From assembly GCF_042100115.1 (NCBI RefSeq), contig NC_091278.1:1178001-1242000 (forward strand): a stretch of DNA of 64,000 nucleotides, read 5' to 3'. Of this stretch, positions 36,355 to 47,434 are shown one piece after another. The notes below the pieces were generated by a model. That model saw nothing but the letters and a program-made list of their open reading frames with translations, had not been told where the DNA came from and did not search any database. Position numbers and translations under genes: made by a program. Positions within the stretch are counted from its first letter, which is position 1. Each line of letters starts with the position of its first letter. The DNA comes from Alternaria dauci. Lineage: Eukaryota; Ascomycota; Dothideomycetes; Pleosporales; Pleosporaceae.

Positions 36355-36726
36355 ATGGTTGTTCTGTCGACACTCCGTTTACACCAGGGCACGCCTGTCC
36401 GTGGCGGGAACTCAACAACAGATACTCTTTTGGCCACGATACACTCGGAAGCAAGTGTCGCAGACAACATCCAGATTGGATCGATACTACATCCTTACGA
36501 CCTGGCGTTACCTTTGAACCATCATCTCGGCAACGATGACTTCAACCAAAACCACTCAACGTCGTCGCACGGTTATGATCATATGCCAGCACCTACCGAT
36601 GGCGGTAAAACGATGGTTTGGTTTTGCTCGAACTGCAAGGATGGACCCATAGGTGCATGGCAGAACATTTGCACTTCTTGCTCCCACCAGAAGTGTTCTA
36701 ATTGCGTGGTGGAGATAAGCAAATAG
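36355..36726 (+). CDS. Small zinc-ribbon-like protein A
   Basis: An intronless 123-residue frame with a good start context (CCCATCATGG) after a pyrimidine-rich leader. The first 85 residues are Ser/His/Asn-rich and featureless. The C-terminus carries C91-x2-C94, C106-x2-C109 and C114-x2-C117, with W89 before the first pair, a pattern that suggests a zinc ribbon or RanBP2-like finger. The segment CSNCKDGPIGAWQNICTSC resembles CKNCGDGPHNASLNPYCPNC in the gene at 38152, so the two are probably related. There is no signal peptide. The function is unknown; a small zinc-binding adaptor is inference. Confidence 0.6.
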   Translation: MVVLSTLRLHQGTPVRGGNSTTDTLLATIHSEASVADNIQIGSILHPYDLALPLNHHLGNDDFNQNHSTSSHGYDHMPAPTDGGKTMVWFCSNCKDGPIGAWQNICTSCSHQKCSNCVVEISK

Positions 36727-38151
36727 TCACTGTCTCACACCCTCCGCTGCCGCCGTTGTGGATGAGCTTCACCGCACCCGTTGGACAATTCCGGAACACA
36801 ATGAATCTGCTCGTAGCTTCGGTTCTTTAGCAGCTCGTGGCTTTCTCTTTTACTGGGCGGATTTGTTTTTGATTTTTTGGGGGTTATTACTGGCGTCTCT
36901 CGTTCTACTTTCGACGTATACCGCATAGATCTTTGGGTTCACTCGCTATCTTGTCATCGCGTTACTACTTTAGCATTTGGCGGATCTCTCCAACACTTCA
37001 GGAGAGCGTGCGTTCGTTATCCACACATCTAAACTGTTCAACGCAGGCTGCATTTCTTCGGATGGCGTTCTCCTCTCGTGGTTGGCTAGATTTGGATTTC
37101 AAGTTTGCAATTTATCACACACTAGATTTATCTTCGTCATTATTTGCTTCATTTTGCCGTTATTCTTGCCCTCTCGCCCTCTTGCACCCTTGTCTGCATG
37201 CATTGTCCTGCATCTACGTCTGAACCACGCACTCCTCCATCACTCTGACGGGATGCTGCATGGTGACCAAAAATGCGACTTACACCCCCAGGCCAGATTC
37301 GATGTCGCACGCGGTAAAAATACATGCTGATGCAGGTACACGGCGATCAACGGCCTGCACACCCTCTTTTGAGAAAAGAGAGAATGACCAGCAGTGCTCT
37401 TCTATTGGTTGGTGAAAAGGCAAGGAATTCTGCCACCGAGAAAGGGCATAAGATTGGGCCTATTCAAACTCCATGTCATTTGTTATTACTTTAGACCAAT
37501 GGGTTGATCAGGTTGTTTCGAGGAGGCGGTGTGCTCTGTCCGATTAGGTTGGCGGTAAAGGACGCGGCCAGCAACAAAGCTAGAAAGGAGTCCTCAGTGT
37601 TTGCCTTCTTTTGCCTAACTCCGGTCTTTCCGAATATTCAGCCGTTGCACGAGATGTGGCTCAGCAGTCTCACGTGTCAACGAGCCTTCCAGTCGTACAA
37701 GATACGAATCTCCTCAGGCTTGTTACCCTTTTTCCACTCGTCCAATCATGCCCTTCATCATACGTATCGTCATGATTGTTGCTGGAAAATGCGTAATACT
37801 TCCGGCGCTCAGCCATCGTCCTTCTCTACTATCCTATGTTGCTAAAGGCCGCTAGAAAGAAGGACGCCATGGTTGTAGTGGGGCTCGTAGGCGTAAATGG
37901 AGCTACGATACTATCATCGGTCACGATATTCATCGTACCCTGAGGCAAAGGACTCTCTCCTGAGGCGGAGCAATGGCGATGCCAGTCCAGAGGACTCAAG
38001 GGACCTCTTTGTCGACTATAACACTCTTCTGGCTTCCCTCCCCAAGTAAATGTTCTGCAAAGACAAGCTCACTTCGACCTGTATTTCTTCTTAGCCTTCA
38101 TTAGCTGCTAGCTCTCTCTTACCACGACTACTATCACCGCCCACAAAGGCC
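36727..38151. other. Intergenic between two small zinc-ribbon genes
   Basis: Pyrimidine-rich sequence with frames at 36933-37330 and 37504-37845 that are rich in Leu/Ser/Cys because of the CT bias. They have no signal or domain pattern and are not called. The last 60 bp are a CT-rich leader for the gene at 38152. Confidence 0.45.
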
Positions 38152-38613
38152 ATGTCGTATTATTACTGCAAGAACTGCGGCGATGGCCCGCATAACGCCT
38201 CCCTCAACCCATATTGCCCCAACTGTTTCGTTCTCCAGATCAATGCGTCGCAGTGCAACTCATCCGACCACCACATCCACTCGTACCCACTCAATGCGTA
38301 CCCAAATCCACAACTTTCCCGCTCTATGAGCACCCGTACGAACAGTGGACATGCGCAAAATCCCATCACCTATGTCTTGGGGCATACAACACACTCATCT
38401 TCCGCTGGCACATCTACCGCTTTCCCCACTGGCAACACTCCCTACAGTGCCCCTTACAGTCAGCGACCGGAGCGCCCACCGGTATACCGCTGGCAGTGTT
38501 GCAAATGCGGCGGCGACAACAGCTATGCGACTGATCAAGGCTGCGCAACTTGCTGCGACCATTGGAGAAACACTTGCTGCCACGTCTACGACAGCAACAA
38601 TAAGCGCCGCTAG
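38152..38613 (+). CDS. Small zinc-ribbon-like protein B (double Cys clusters)
   Basis: An intronless 153-residue frame with a favourable start (AAGGCCATGT). An N-terminal ribbon-like unit, C6-x2-C9 and C22-x2-C25, is followed by a Ser/Thr/Pro/Asn-rich linker (about 30-110). A C-terminal cluster follows: C116, C117, C119, C131, C134, C135, C142 and C143, starting at W114-Q. The first unit matches the C-terminus of the protein at 36355 in spacing and in the GDGP/KDGP turn, so they look like diverged relatives. No signal peptide or known enzyme motif is present. The cysteine pairs suggest zinc binding; partners and location are unknown. Confidence 0.65.
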   Translation: MSYYYCKNCGDGPHNASLNPYCPNCFVLQINASQCNSSDHHIHSYPLNAYPNPQLSRSMSTRTNSGHAQNPITYVLGHTTHSSSAGTSTAFPTGNTPYSAPYSQRPERPPVYRWQCCKCGGDNSYATDQGCATCCDHWRNTCCHVYDSNNKRR

Positions 38614-40791
38614 GGTGTTGGACCAAGCTGGGTGATAGGTTGAGATGTACGATATATTGCAAGTACTCACAATTTAGTGTCAGGGACCCCCTACTGACAA
38701 CCTTAGGTGCTCGTATTGTGACAAAGCACCGAGACTGTTGAATGGTTGTCACAATATTTTTGGTTAGTCTTGGTTGGCGTTATCGGTAGACTGGTGTTCG
38801 TTTTGGGTGTTTTCATCTTTTGTGGAATTTTTGTTTATTTGTATTGCAGAAAATGTTTCGCCAGCTTTTCAGTGCAAAACATAACATGTCATCCTTGTGT
38901 AGCGAAGGTTTTCTTATGCGTTCAAGCGTGGCATATGATAGCACAGCGTCTTTCGACACCATGCTTTCATCAGTCTTTCCTGTACTACTAGTCAATGTAT
39001 TCAAACATCATCTATACCAAAAAAAAGAGACCCTCACCAATTTCCTCTGACTCCACATAGCAAAATCCAGCGGAATGCACTCATGGCTTACGCCGCTAGG
39101 CATCTTCAGCATGGAAGCCTAAGAACTCTAATTCTATGGCTGTCCGAAGGTCCACAGATTTTGACCTTGACATATGACGGTGCCCAAGGCGAATTCGACG
39201 GTTTGTGGCGTCTAACGGTCGGGCAAGGCACTATTGGGCCGGCTAGACGCCAACCTCGTGCCCTCGTGCCCTCGCCACCATTGCCCGTGATTTGTGTTTC
39301 GCAAAGCGGTCAGCGCACCTGAAAGGGCCGGGGTCCGTATCGGTGGCCATATGCAACCCTCAGGCGTAAGGAGGCGTAAAGCCTCTGCCGCTGCGAAGTT
39401 TATGTCGACGTCTAAAATACTCTCATTCTATGACAGCGGTTCTTCGTCCGATCTTGTTCGATCCTTTTCGCGTGTTTTCGAGTTGCTCAAATGCGCAGTA
39501 TGGAGGACGAGGAAGGGCGCACTCGCTTGGTTGTCGACACTCAGCGTGCGCGACACGCCTCACATTATAGGCAGCAACACCATAGGAAATGCCGCAGAGA
39601 TTGCAACCACGCCCTTCTCCGATGCGTAGAAATCTGCCTTCGTTGAAAGTCCGCTGTACGCCTCGGTCTAAGGTTCATGTCAGCTATAGACCGTAGTCGG
39701 GGGATGAGCGAGGTCGGAATAGAGTCCTGCACGCCCTTGCCAGCCCCCTGTGGCTTTGTGCGGCTCTGCTTGATAACGTGGTACTCGGTAGACAAGGACG
39801 GTGGGAAGGATGCAGGATGATAATGCCCGACAATATTGCCCCCATTATCGCGCACCGTGGTGGTGGTTCGCGTGGCACATTGTTTGCCTCAGGCTGTGTC
39901 TTCGAAGGCAGCCTAGGCGGGGCCGTATCACGTGGGCTTGCCATAGCCCCTCTTTGCTGGACAATCACAAGTTGTAGCAGCCGAGTATGGACTTGTCGAA
40001 CGGCTCGAAAATGTCAGAACTTGTAGACGATTAGCTAGGAGCCCAGAGGTAATCCTGGTTGAGCAGGACCGCTCGATGACGATAGTCCTGCCAAGCCAGC
40101 AAGTATATTTCACTTCTTCCAGCATGAAGTATATTTTCCTGATTGTGCGAGGCAAAACGAGACCGACCCAGGTCAGTAAGCTTATTGTGCCAACAGCTGT
40201 AGTCTTGTCGTCGCTGACATGTGCGTTCTGATCACTTGCGACGACAAGACGGTCCGGCATCGGAAATACGAAGCTATCCGTATTGAGTCTAGTGAAACCG
40301 GCCAGCACCGAACAATCTACATACAGCGCCCTTCGCTATCTGCCCTTGATTACCAATGACCTACTTCGGCGATGCCGCTATTCATATCTTCGATGCGAAA
40401 TTCGAATCTTGTGAAGGTGAAGCGAACCGCCTGGTAGTATAGGACATGTCTCTTCTTCGGCACAACTAAATCGGAGCTTCGGGGTCTGCAAAGACGAATA
40501 ATTAGGCCGCAACTAGTCAATATCGCTCTTAGCACTCAAGTGACGGCGGACATGGTCCGAGACAGCGTGGAGAAGAAGTGCGTTGGCTTCCGTCACTTGT
40601 TCGGCCTGAGTAATGCAGAAGCGGGGTATCTTACCACTCTGCTTGGTAATAATGTCTTTTAGAAGAGGTCCTTACGCCCTACCCGACATCTACATCCGCC
40701 AAGCGCCAGAAACCGCGGAGCTATCATTTGTATACATATCACTAGCATCTTGGTTGCCAGCAAACGTCTTGTCAAGTTTACTACATAGCCT
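38614..40791. other. 2.2-kb intergenic region
   Basis: T-rich near 38750-39050 (likely 3' flank), then mixed sequence. Frames at 39294-39629 (plus), 39565-39968 (minus) and 39928-40308 (minus) show no domain, signal or splice-joined continuation. The end should hold the arrestin-gene promoter. Confidence 0.45.
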
Positions 40792-42156
40792 ATGGCAAAC
40801 TCACTAGCGAGTCAAGCACAGCAGCCTCGCCTCCTATACAGTTACATCGCTCAACCACAATTCTATAGCGATCACCATCACCCTGATCGTCAAAACACTC
40901 CAGATGGACCTATCTCTATTGCATTCACACGATCGAGCCGTCGCAGCATCCATACCAACAACGACCTGGTGAAGGGAGTCGTTCACGTCAAAGCACGTAC
41001 CAAGATCAAATACGTCACCATCAGCTTCATAGGCAAGACAACATGTCGCATCTCTAGCGAACGCAATCCTGCCAACCAGCATATTTCTGAGGTTGAGTTA
41101 TTTCGCCGTGAGCAAACATTATCGCAGAGACAAACGCCCAGCGCAAGCTGTCCCCCTTCGCGGGTAGAGTACCCATTCGAATTTCGGTTCCCAGAAGCAG
41201 TCGAAAATGATGTGAAGCTTCAAAACAATGCGCTATTCAAAATGGACGCTCTTTTCGAGCATGCTAGTCACCATCCGCTTCCGCCGTCGCTTTGGTGGAA
41301 CGAGAGTACCATCTGTAACGAGTACTTCCTACGAGCAGAATACGTCACGGAAAATGCTTCCTTCACGCTCAACCCCGTTGTCGTGCACCAGCTACGATTC
41401 AGTCCCTCGGTACCAGAACAGGGTCTGCCACCCATAACCGCACTTGTGCCGGCACAGCCAATACGTTTTGAGCGCAAGTCGAGACCATCAACCCCAGAAC
41501 CATGCAAGGAGCGGCGTGCCCCGCTAGAACGGCTCAAGACAGGCTTGCGTGGCGGAAGCAAAGAAGAAGAGGCCTCTTCGACCTCTTTGATAGTGCTCAG
41601 TTCGCCCTCAAAGTACCGCGTCGGTGCTTCTAGCAAGCTCAAACTCTCGCTTCAAGCAACGTTGAGTGAAGTCAACGTGAGACCAGCACCCGTGTACCTC
41701 CGCGGAATTCGCGCGCAAGCAATAGCGCACATTGATTTCCGCGTTCCCCTAGCATCTGTACCCGATGGAGAGATTCGAAAGCAAGGCATGGAAAAATTCG
41801 ACCTCTTCAACCAACGATACAGTAAACCGGGAATAGAAATCACATCGGACACCGTCTTGGAAGGTTTTGAAATCAACAATATTGTGCCTCCTACGTTCAG
41901 AACGTATGGCGTGGCACTACACTACGACATCAGATATGATCTCCTGCTCGAATGTGCAGGCAAGGAGTCCAAACATGAGATTGATGTGGATAATGTGGCT
42001 ATAGAGCCTATGACAAGACCTGGTGGCCATCTTGGGCCGCCAGAAGAGTTTCCATTGACGAGCGGTTCGGATGAGAGCTTCAGGTCAGAGCTCACGATGG
42101 GTGACGTCGGTTCGAACGGATTTGGAGCAGAGCAACCACCGCCGTATTACAGATAG
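40792..42156 (+). CDS. Arrestin-like adaptor with C-terminal PPxY motif
   Basis: An intronless 454-residue protein. The N-terminal half has the arrestin fold pattern: GPISIAFTRSSRRSIHTNNDLVKGVVHVK, then FIGKTTCRI and the strand YPFEFRFPE. The second half repeats a beta-rich pattern (YRVGASSKLKLSLQATL, VYLRGIRAQAIAHIDFRV, YDIRYDLLLECAGK). The protein ends in a Pro-rich tail with PPPY (residues 450-453), a PPxY motif that recruits WW-domain ubiquitin ligases of the Rsp5 type. By family knowledge such alpha-arrestins direct ubiquitination and endocytosis of plasma-membrane transporters. The cargo is unknown. The tail is short and only one PPxY is visible. Confidence 0.75.
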   Translation: MANSLASQAQQPRLLYSYIAQPQFYSDHHHPDRQNTPDGPISIAFTRSSRRSIHTNNDLVKGVVHVKARTKIKYVTISFIGKTTCRISSERNPANQHISEVELFRREQTLSQRQTPSASCPPSRVEYPFEFRFPEAVENDVKLQNNALFKMDALFEHASHHPLPPSLWWNESTICNEYFLRAEYVTENASFTLNPVVVHQLRFSPSVPEQGLPPITALVPAQPIRFERKSRPSTPEPCKERRAPLERLKTGLRGGSKEEEASSTSLIVLSSPSKYRVGASSKLKLSLQATLSEVNVRPAPVYLRGIRAQAIAHIDFRVPLASVPDGEIRKQGMEKFDLFNQRYSKPGIEITSDTVLEGFEINNIVPPTFRTYGVALHYDIRYDLLLECAGKESKHEIDVDNVAIEPMTRPGGHLGPPEEFPLTSGSDESFRSELTMGDVGSNGFGAEQPPPYYR

Positions 42157-42457
42157 TCTATGCAAACACAGTGGTAATATGCAAACTGGGTAGCTTGTAT
42201 CACCGCGTCACAGTCATTTGGACTGTAAACGTGTATGAACAATCGTGCTCTGTTGTCTGGCTGGCGACGAAAATGTATCACGCAACGTAGGCATGGACAG
42301 TAGACAGATAGTCTCTTCATGCCTACGGTGAAATCGTTTGGAAAACTCTTCTTCGTCTCTCAGTCACAGTAACCACCACACTAACTCGACGGATAGCAGA
42401 AGTGCTAGGTCATTTCATCATCATCTTCTCTGGAATAACCGATTCCCGAAAGCGAGA
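42157..42457. other. Short intergenic stretch
   Basis: About 300 bp separating the arrestin gene from the small ribbon gene. An upstream in-frame extension of the latter to 42338 uses a TTG codon and is Ser/His/Asn-rich, so it is treated as leader. Confidence 0.4.
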
Positions 42458-42643
42458 ATGCCTCCAAATCCAGGTCTGTACACCTGTCCATGCGGCATGA
42501 ACATGGGCGTTTGGCTCGTCGCTGGGGCAAGTAGATGTTCAATGTGTGGTTGGACGTGGGGCATGTATGAAGCAGCTCGTCTGGCGGCCGAGCGAAGACG
42601 GAAAACTGGAGAGGAACGAGAGGAAAATGGGGAGAAGAAGTAA
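42458..42643 (+). CDS. Small zinc-ribbon-like protein C (61 residues)
   Basis: Starting at the ATG at 42458, the product is 61 residues. It has a compact two-pair motif, C-P-C followed 20 residues on by C-x2-C (LYTCPCGMNM..SRCSMCGWTW), and a highly charged Lys/Glu/Arg tail. The pairs suggest one zinc ribbon. It is the third such small gene within about 6 kb on this strand, but it shares only the general pattern with the other two. It ends 218 bp from the 3' end of the convergent annexin gene. The function is unknown. Confidence 0.5.
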   Translation: MPPNPGLYTCPCGMNMGVWLVAGASRCSMCGWTWGMYEAARLAAERRRKTGEEREENGEKK

Positions 42644-42861
42644 CTCGGGCATTAATGGATGCAGTGATAGCATGGAACACGAAATAGAAATCGAAGAGGA
42701 GTGCGAGTCTAGGACTTAGAAACGGAAATTAAGGATAATCTATTGGGTTTACTAATCGTCTCCGGGCCAACGTATCTACCATTCAGGCTGAAAAGAAATC
42801 AAGAAGGGAAAACGTGATATCATCTAACCCGAACTGAATCTCGTCGCTCCTCTACAGTGCT

Positions 42862-44528
42862 TCAGGGCTTCACACAAGCAACCATAAGCTTCTCGTAGTC
42901 GCCTCGAGTCTCCCCTTCTATCCGCTTGACCAAGTCCTTCTTGTAGACCTGCTTGTACGCGTTGCTGACAGCGTTCATGAAATTTCTATCCCAGTGGCAG
43001 CGAACGACGCGTTGTACGAGTAAATCGTCCTTGGTGCCCAAACCGGCCATCGACTCCTCCAGGCGGACGGCTTCAGCCTCGGGCCGATTGGTAGCGCGGT
43101 GCACAAGCAGACGGAGTGCGTTTTCCATGTGGCCAGAGAACGCAGACTTCAGCACACTGTCGAGCGACTTGTGAAATCTTTGTTGGTAGGAGGTCGCGAT
43201 GGCTTTGAGCTGAGCATCATTCTTGCTGGTGAGGATCTGGCAAACTTGAGGAACGTTCTTGCTAGCGAAGCCACCCATGCCAGCCTGTAGATCGGTGACG
43301 GCTTGTTCGATTTCCTGCGGATTGACAGGGTACGAGTCTTCTGCGCGGCGCGCGGCAACAATCATGTCGTACATTTGCTCAGTTCCAGCGCTAAGGTCGC
43401 CTTGGAGATCTTTCTGAAGTGGCCGCTTGAATAGTTCCTGGTACTTCTGCTTAATGGCATTCATGTCGGCGTTACTTCTTCCAATAAGGATATCGTCTAA
43501 GATGACTTCTTTCGTGCCCATGCCTTTCATGGCCTCCATTAGGTTGTAGCAGTCAGACACTAAAGGCCCCCGTGCAATTTCAACTAACCCTTTTGCGAAA
43601 TAACCACTGGTCTCCTTCTCAAGATCCTGGACCATGTTTCGCATAAGCCGCTGGTTGTACTGTGTCCGGATGGTGTTGATTTGCATGGGATCCTTCTTCG
43701 CCAGTGTTGCAATAAGCGCTTTCTCGTCGGTTCCAAATCCCTTCATCGCTTTACGAACGGCTTCAACGTCTCTGCTGACGTCAATGTTGGCTACCTGCTG
43801 TGGACCATAGCCGAGAGAAGGTTGGGTTGGTGGCCCGCCAAACCCGCCCGGCGCTCCGTACTGGCCTTGAGGAGGTGGGGCTCCGTATTGTCCTTGAGGC
43901 GGTGGAGCCCCAAAGTGGCCCTGTAGTGGAGGCGCACCATATTGGCCTGGTGGTGGTCCAGGCGGAGGTTGATATTGTCCAGGGGGTGGCTGCTGGCCGT
44001 ATTGACCCGGTGGTGGTTGTCCGTATTGACCTGGAGGTGGTTGCTGTCCATACTGTCCCGGAGGCGGTGGTTGACCATACTGTCCCGGAGGCGGTGGTTG
44101 ACCATACTGGCCCGGTGGTGGCTGTTGTTGATACTGTCCAGGAGCGCCGTAACCTTGCTGTGGTGGGGGAGCTCCATACTGGCCTTGAGGCGGGCCACCA
44201 TACTGGTTCGGCGGCGGCGCGCCATAATGGCCTTGCGGTGGTTGCTGGCCGTAGCCCTGCTGTGGCGGGTAGCCACCGTACTGTTGATTTTGCATTGGTG
44301 GCGGTTGATGATAGCCTGGCTGTGGAGGTTGTTGATATTGCTGGTGTTGACCGTACCCTTGGGGCGGAGGGGCTTCTGTAAGATATTAGTACAAAGTCAG
44401 GATTGAGTGCCAAGTGTTGCAAGCCATGAAGGATGCGACGATCATCGGGCTGTGAAGTGAGGGCCTGACGACTTACGGCCCGGATACGGCTGCTGATGAC
44501 CGCCTGGTTGGTTGTAGTTGTAGGACAT
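42862..44528 (-). CDS. Annexin with long Pro/Gly/Tyr/Gln-rich N-terminus
   Basis: Two exons, 44477-44528 (17 codons plus one base) and 42862-44375, with a 101-bp intron (GTAAGT..CTTACAG), give 521 residues starting MSYNYNQPGGHQQPYPG. Residues up to about 200 are low-complexity repeats of YGQPPPPGQ/QYGAPPPQG type, like the N-terminal domains of vertebrate annexins A7 and A11. Four annexin repeats follow. Calcium-loop motifs of GxGT type are clear in repeats 1 (GFGTDEK), 2 (GMGTKEV) and 4 (GLGTKDD); repeat 3 (GGFASKN) is degenerate. The protein should bind acidic phospholipids in a calcium-dependent way at membranes. The repeat-rich head may self-associate or tether granules, an inference from the animal proteins. 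The gene faces the zinc-ribbon gene tail to tail. Confidence 0.92.
43830..44280 (-). repeat. In-frame PGQYGQPPP-type coding repeats of annexin
   Basis: Degenerate tandem units of about 24-36 bp (repeated TGGCCCGGAGGCGG and GGTTGACCATACTG blocks, for example around 44060-44110) encode the Pro/Gly/Gln/Tyr repeats. Near-identical adjacent copies imply recent unit duplication. Confidence 0.75.
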
Positions 44529-46046
44529 TTCCAGCTGTGATTCCGGCAAGGTGGTGCAGGAGTAAGCGCTGAAAGCAGGTAAGATCGACGTGCGACTTGG
44601 ACACGGCAAGTGGTATGGAGAGGAGAGTAGGAAAAATTACTGTGCCTTCTAAAGAATGGTTGTGCCAAAAGTCACAGTGGCTGAGTGTACCGCTCAGCCC
44701 TGCCAGTGGCGGGGTAATGTCAAGAACTAGTCTCGCTCATATGACGAACAAACTCCTTGGCATTCATCGGCCGTTGATTAGTCGCGTCGCTGGAATGCGA
44801 ACACCTGCCGCGTGGTTGGTAAGGCGGCCACTGTCGGATGCCCAGCTGACGTTAGCTCGATGGTAGTCGGGTCGTTGCTCGTGGCGATGCACGCTAAGAA
44901 GGAAGAAAAAGATATGTCGCAGCAACACAGCCTCTGAGGTGCAACAACGGGCGAATCAGTTCAGTCAAAATTGGAACCACACTGTGATGAAGCCACATAT
45001 ACCGTTGATAAACTTGTGGCTTAGCCATAACTCATTGTGGGCAGATGTATGCTGCAAGGGCAATATACGCGCCATGCACGTTGCGAAGTCACTCCAGCGT
45101 CAGACGCCACACCTGCATAAAGAAGAGCGTGTACAAGACAGATATGGATTTCACGCGTCTGTTCATATTTGCATCGTTATGATCGTGCGATAGCCCCTTG
45201 TGGGTACCTCTGAAGAATTCTGGGCAAAGTGTTGTGGCGTAACTATTGGCACATATCACTATGTACTCTTCAGGGTCACTGAAGATGCAATCAAATGTAA
45301 GCGCTTTCCGCAGCGTCGCGTCCCAAAGTCACGATGCGTATTACCACGCTGGCGCACGGATGTGCCGAGCTTTTGTCACATTACGGCTTCGAGAAAACGA
45401 CCAGCGACCCTTTCTTCTCTCCACACCAACCTTGGATTACACAACACCTTGAATCGCTAACACCAGGTACCCCGACGTTAACCAGCCTGTCGGTCAAGCT
45501 TCGGCTAAGAACGTGACATCATAGCATGCAGTTCACGTTGCCCCTCATGTTTTCGCCTTCGATTGCGCTCGACGGATATTCCTTGGCAGCCGGAATGGAT
45601 CTTGGATGACCACTAATTGGTGAGGACGGCTCTCCGGATCGCATTAGTTCACCGCGGAAACTCTTAGTTCATGCATGTGCGCAAAAATCCCGGTGAGAGA
45701 AGTGGACCGATGGAGGCCTACGATGAAGTATGAAAGCCAAGGCAACCGATCAACCATTGAGGATGTTGATATAAATTAAGACCGTTGGAACCACACAGAT
45801 TTGAGCCGTAATCGCTCCGAAACAAACAATTTACCTGCTATCGCGACCAAAACCTGTGTTGAGAGCACCACAGCCAGCCGCATACGACATCCAACGTTGC
45901 CGATCACCAAGCCTTGAAACAGTGCCAGGGCATACAGCACAGGGCCACAACCGGTATTGTTCGATTGGAGACATAAAATATACCACAACCCGTGCACGGG
46001 ACAATCCCGCTATCTGCTGTCCCTCCACCGTCCACTAAACATCACG
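44529..46046. other. 1.5-kb intergenic region between divergent genes
   Basis: This serves as promoter for annexin (minus) and for the Pro-rich gene (plus). No domain-bearing frame is present. A TATA-like element lies about 270 bp before the plus-strand gene. Confidence 0.45.
45770..45776 (+). promoter_or_regulatory. TATA-like element of the Pro/Ser-rich gene
   Basis: ATATAAA within GTTGATATAAATTAAG, 270 bp upstream of the start codon at 46047. This is a suggestion based on motif and distance only. Confidence 0.3.
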
Positions 46047-46733
46047 ATGTCCTCCTACGACTCCACCAGATCAGGATACCCACCACACCCACAATATCCA
46101 CAACAACACCCACCTTACCCCACCACCCCTGGAGGACCACCACCCCCACCACAACATCAACCCACAAACTACTTCTCACCAATCCCAGAACAACAACCCA
46201 TATACCCGTCCTCGCCAACCACCCCCTACAACAGCGGCGCCATGACAACAATGCCACAACCCCACATCCCATCCCACCGACGCACCTCCTCTTCCTCCTC
46301 ATACAACAGCCAGCGGCCCTCACACCTCCAATCCAGCAGCTCACCCGGCATATCCACTCGCCAATCCAAACCCCAATCACACCAATACCCATACCCCGCT
46401 CCTCAGGCCCTAACATCGTACCCGCCGCCCGTCACCTACACACACCAAACTGCGCCCGTGTACGCACGCAGCTCCTCGCAACACAGCCACTACTCGCATC
46501 ATAGCACGCACGCACACGATGCACATGCGTACGCGGACGGGGAAGACAAGTACGCGGACGAGCAGTATGTGCATCACGATCAGCACTATGGGGAGCTGGA
46601 TCCGGAGACGAGGAGGGAGTATGAGAGGAGGTATGCTAAAGATAAGGAGTTGGAGAGGAGACCGACGCTTGGAGGTAGTTTGCTGAGCACGATGGGGAAG
46701 CTTGGAGACTGGTTTGGGGCTAGTAGGCGGTGA
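46047..46733 (+). CDS. Pro/Ser/His/Tyr-rich protein with conserved-looking C-terminus
   Basis: An intronless 228-residue frame. The ATG at 46047 (ATCACGATGTCC) is preferred over an in-frame upstream ATG at 45957, whose extension lies in the probable leader. Residues 1-150 are Pro/Gln/Ser/Tyr-rich and disordered. Residues 150-180 are His/Ala/Asp-rich. The last 45 (ELDPETRREYERRYAKDKELE, then TLGGSLLSTMGKLGDWFG) form a charged helix followed by an amphipathic Gly/Leu segment, the only part likely to be structured. There is no signal peptide. The function is unknown. The C-terminal helix could bind membranes or a partner, but this is speculative. Confidence 0.62.
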   Translation: MSSYDSTRSGYPPHPQYPQQHPPYPTTPGGPPPPPQHQPTNYFSPIPEQQPIYPSSPTTPYNSGAMTTMPQPHIPSHRRTSSSSSYNSQRPSHLQSSSSPGISTRQSKPQSHQYPYPAPQALTSYPPPVTYTHQTAPVYARSSSQHSHYSHHSTHAHDAHAYADGEDKYADEQYVHHDQHYGELDPETRREYERRYAKDKELERRPTLGGSLLSTMGKLGDWFGASRR

Positions 46734-47434
46734 TGTTGATGGTCATTTGGGAGGGGGAATGGATGGTTTGTAAACACTGGTGGATTTTCGATTGTGATAC
46801 CCATTAATATCCTTTTTTTGTTCAATTTTTCACTTTGTGATACCATGATTCAACCCGCCGAGTAGGCTCTATGATGCAGCGAGTAAAGACACGAACCTGT
46901 AAATGAAAACGTTATGTGAGGAAACAATGTATCTCATTGTAAGCCACTGTATGCACAGGTATTGCCGTAGCCACATTTTCAAAACGCCTCTCGTATGAAA
47001 TAGTAGATGAAACGCTGTCATATGCCAAGTAGTAATGCAGCCAATATAACCTCAAAACAGAAACTTTTCGTACTTCAGCGCTTGAAGCCGATTTGATAAT
47101 GCTGGTGCCATGCCAACACATGTTCCGCGCCCGCGCTGCTTCCCGTCCTCTCCGCCAGCGTCGGAGTAGCAGCAGAAGCGATCTGACATTAACAGCCTGG
47201 CTGCCAGTGCCGCGTCTCACATCTAGGCGTGTACGCAATCCACTAGCTTGTAACGCCTGGAAGCTGCATTTCCTCACACGCGAATCAAATGGGCATTGTC
47301 TGATACCCGCCGCGCGGCTCCCTGTTGCTCATGTTCTTTGCAGCTCAATGCGGCGTGCAGTCCATGTGTATACGGTCATGTGAGGCGGTATGATGTCGTG
47401 AGCTCGGTTGGATGATTCGCAAAAAATGGTTCGT
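46734..47434. other. Intergenic between convergent genes
   Basis: It separates the 3' ends of the Pro-rich gene (plus) and the GT32 gene (minus). The frames at 46912-47277 (minus) and 47093-47383 (plus) lack features. A T-rich block at about 46810-46835 may be a transcript end signal. Confidence 0.45.

Noticed and set aside
42338..42457. N-terminal extension of the 61-residue zinc-ribbon protein
   Set aside because: It begins with TTG and is low-complexity Ser/His/Asn; the ATG at 42458 is used instead.
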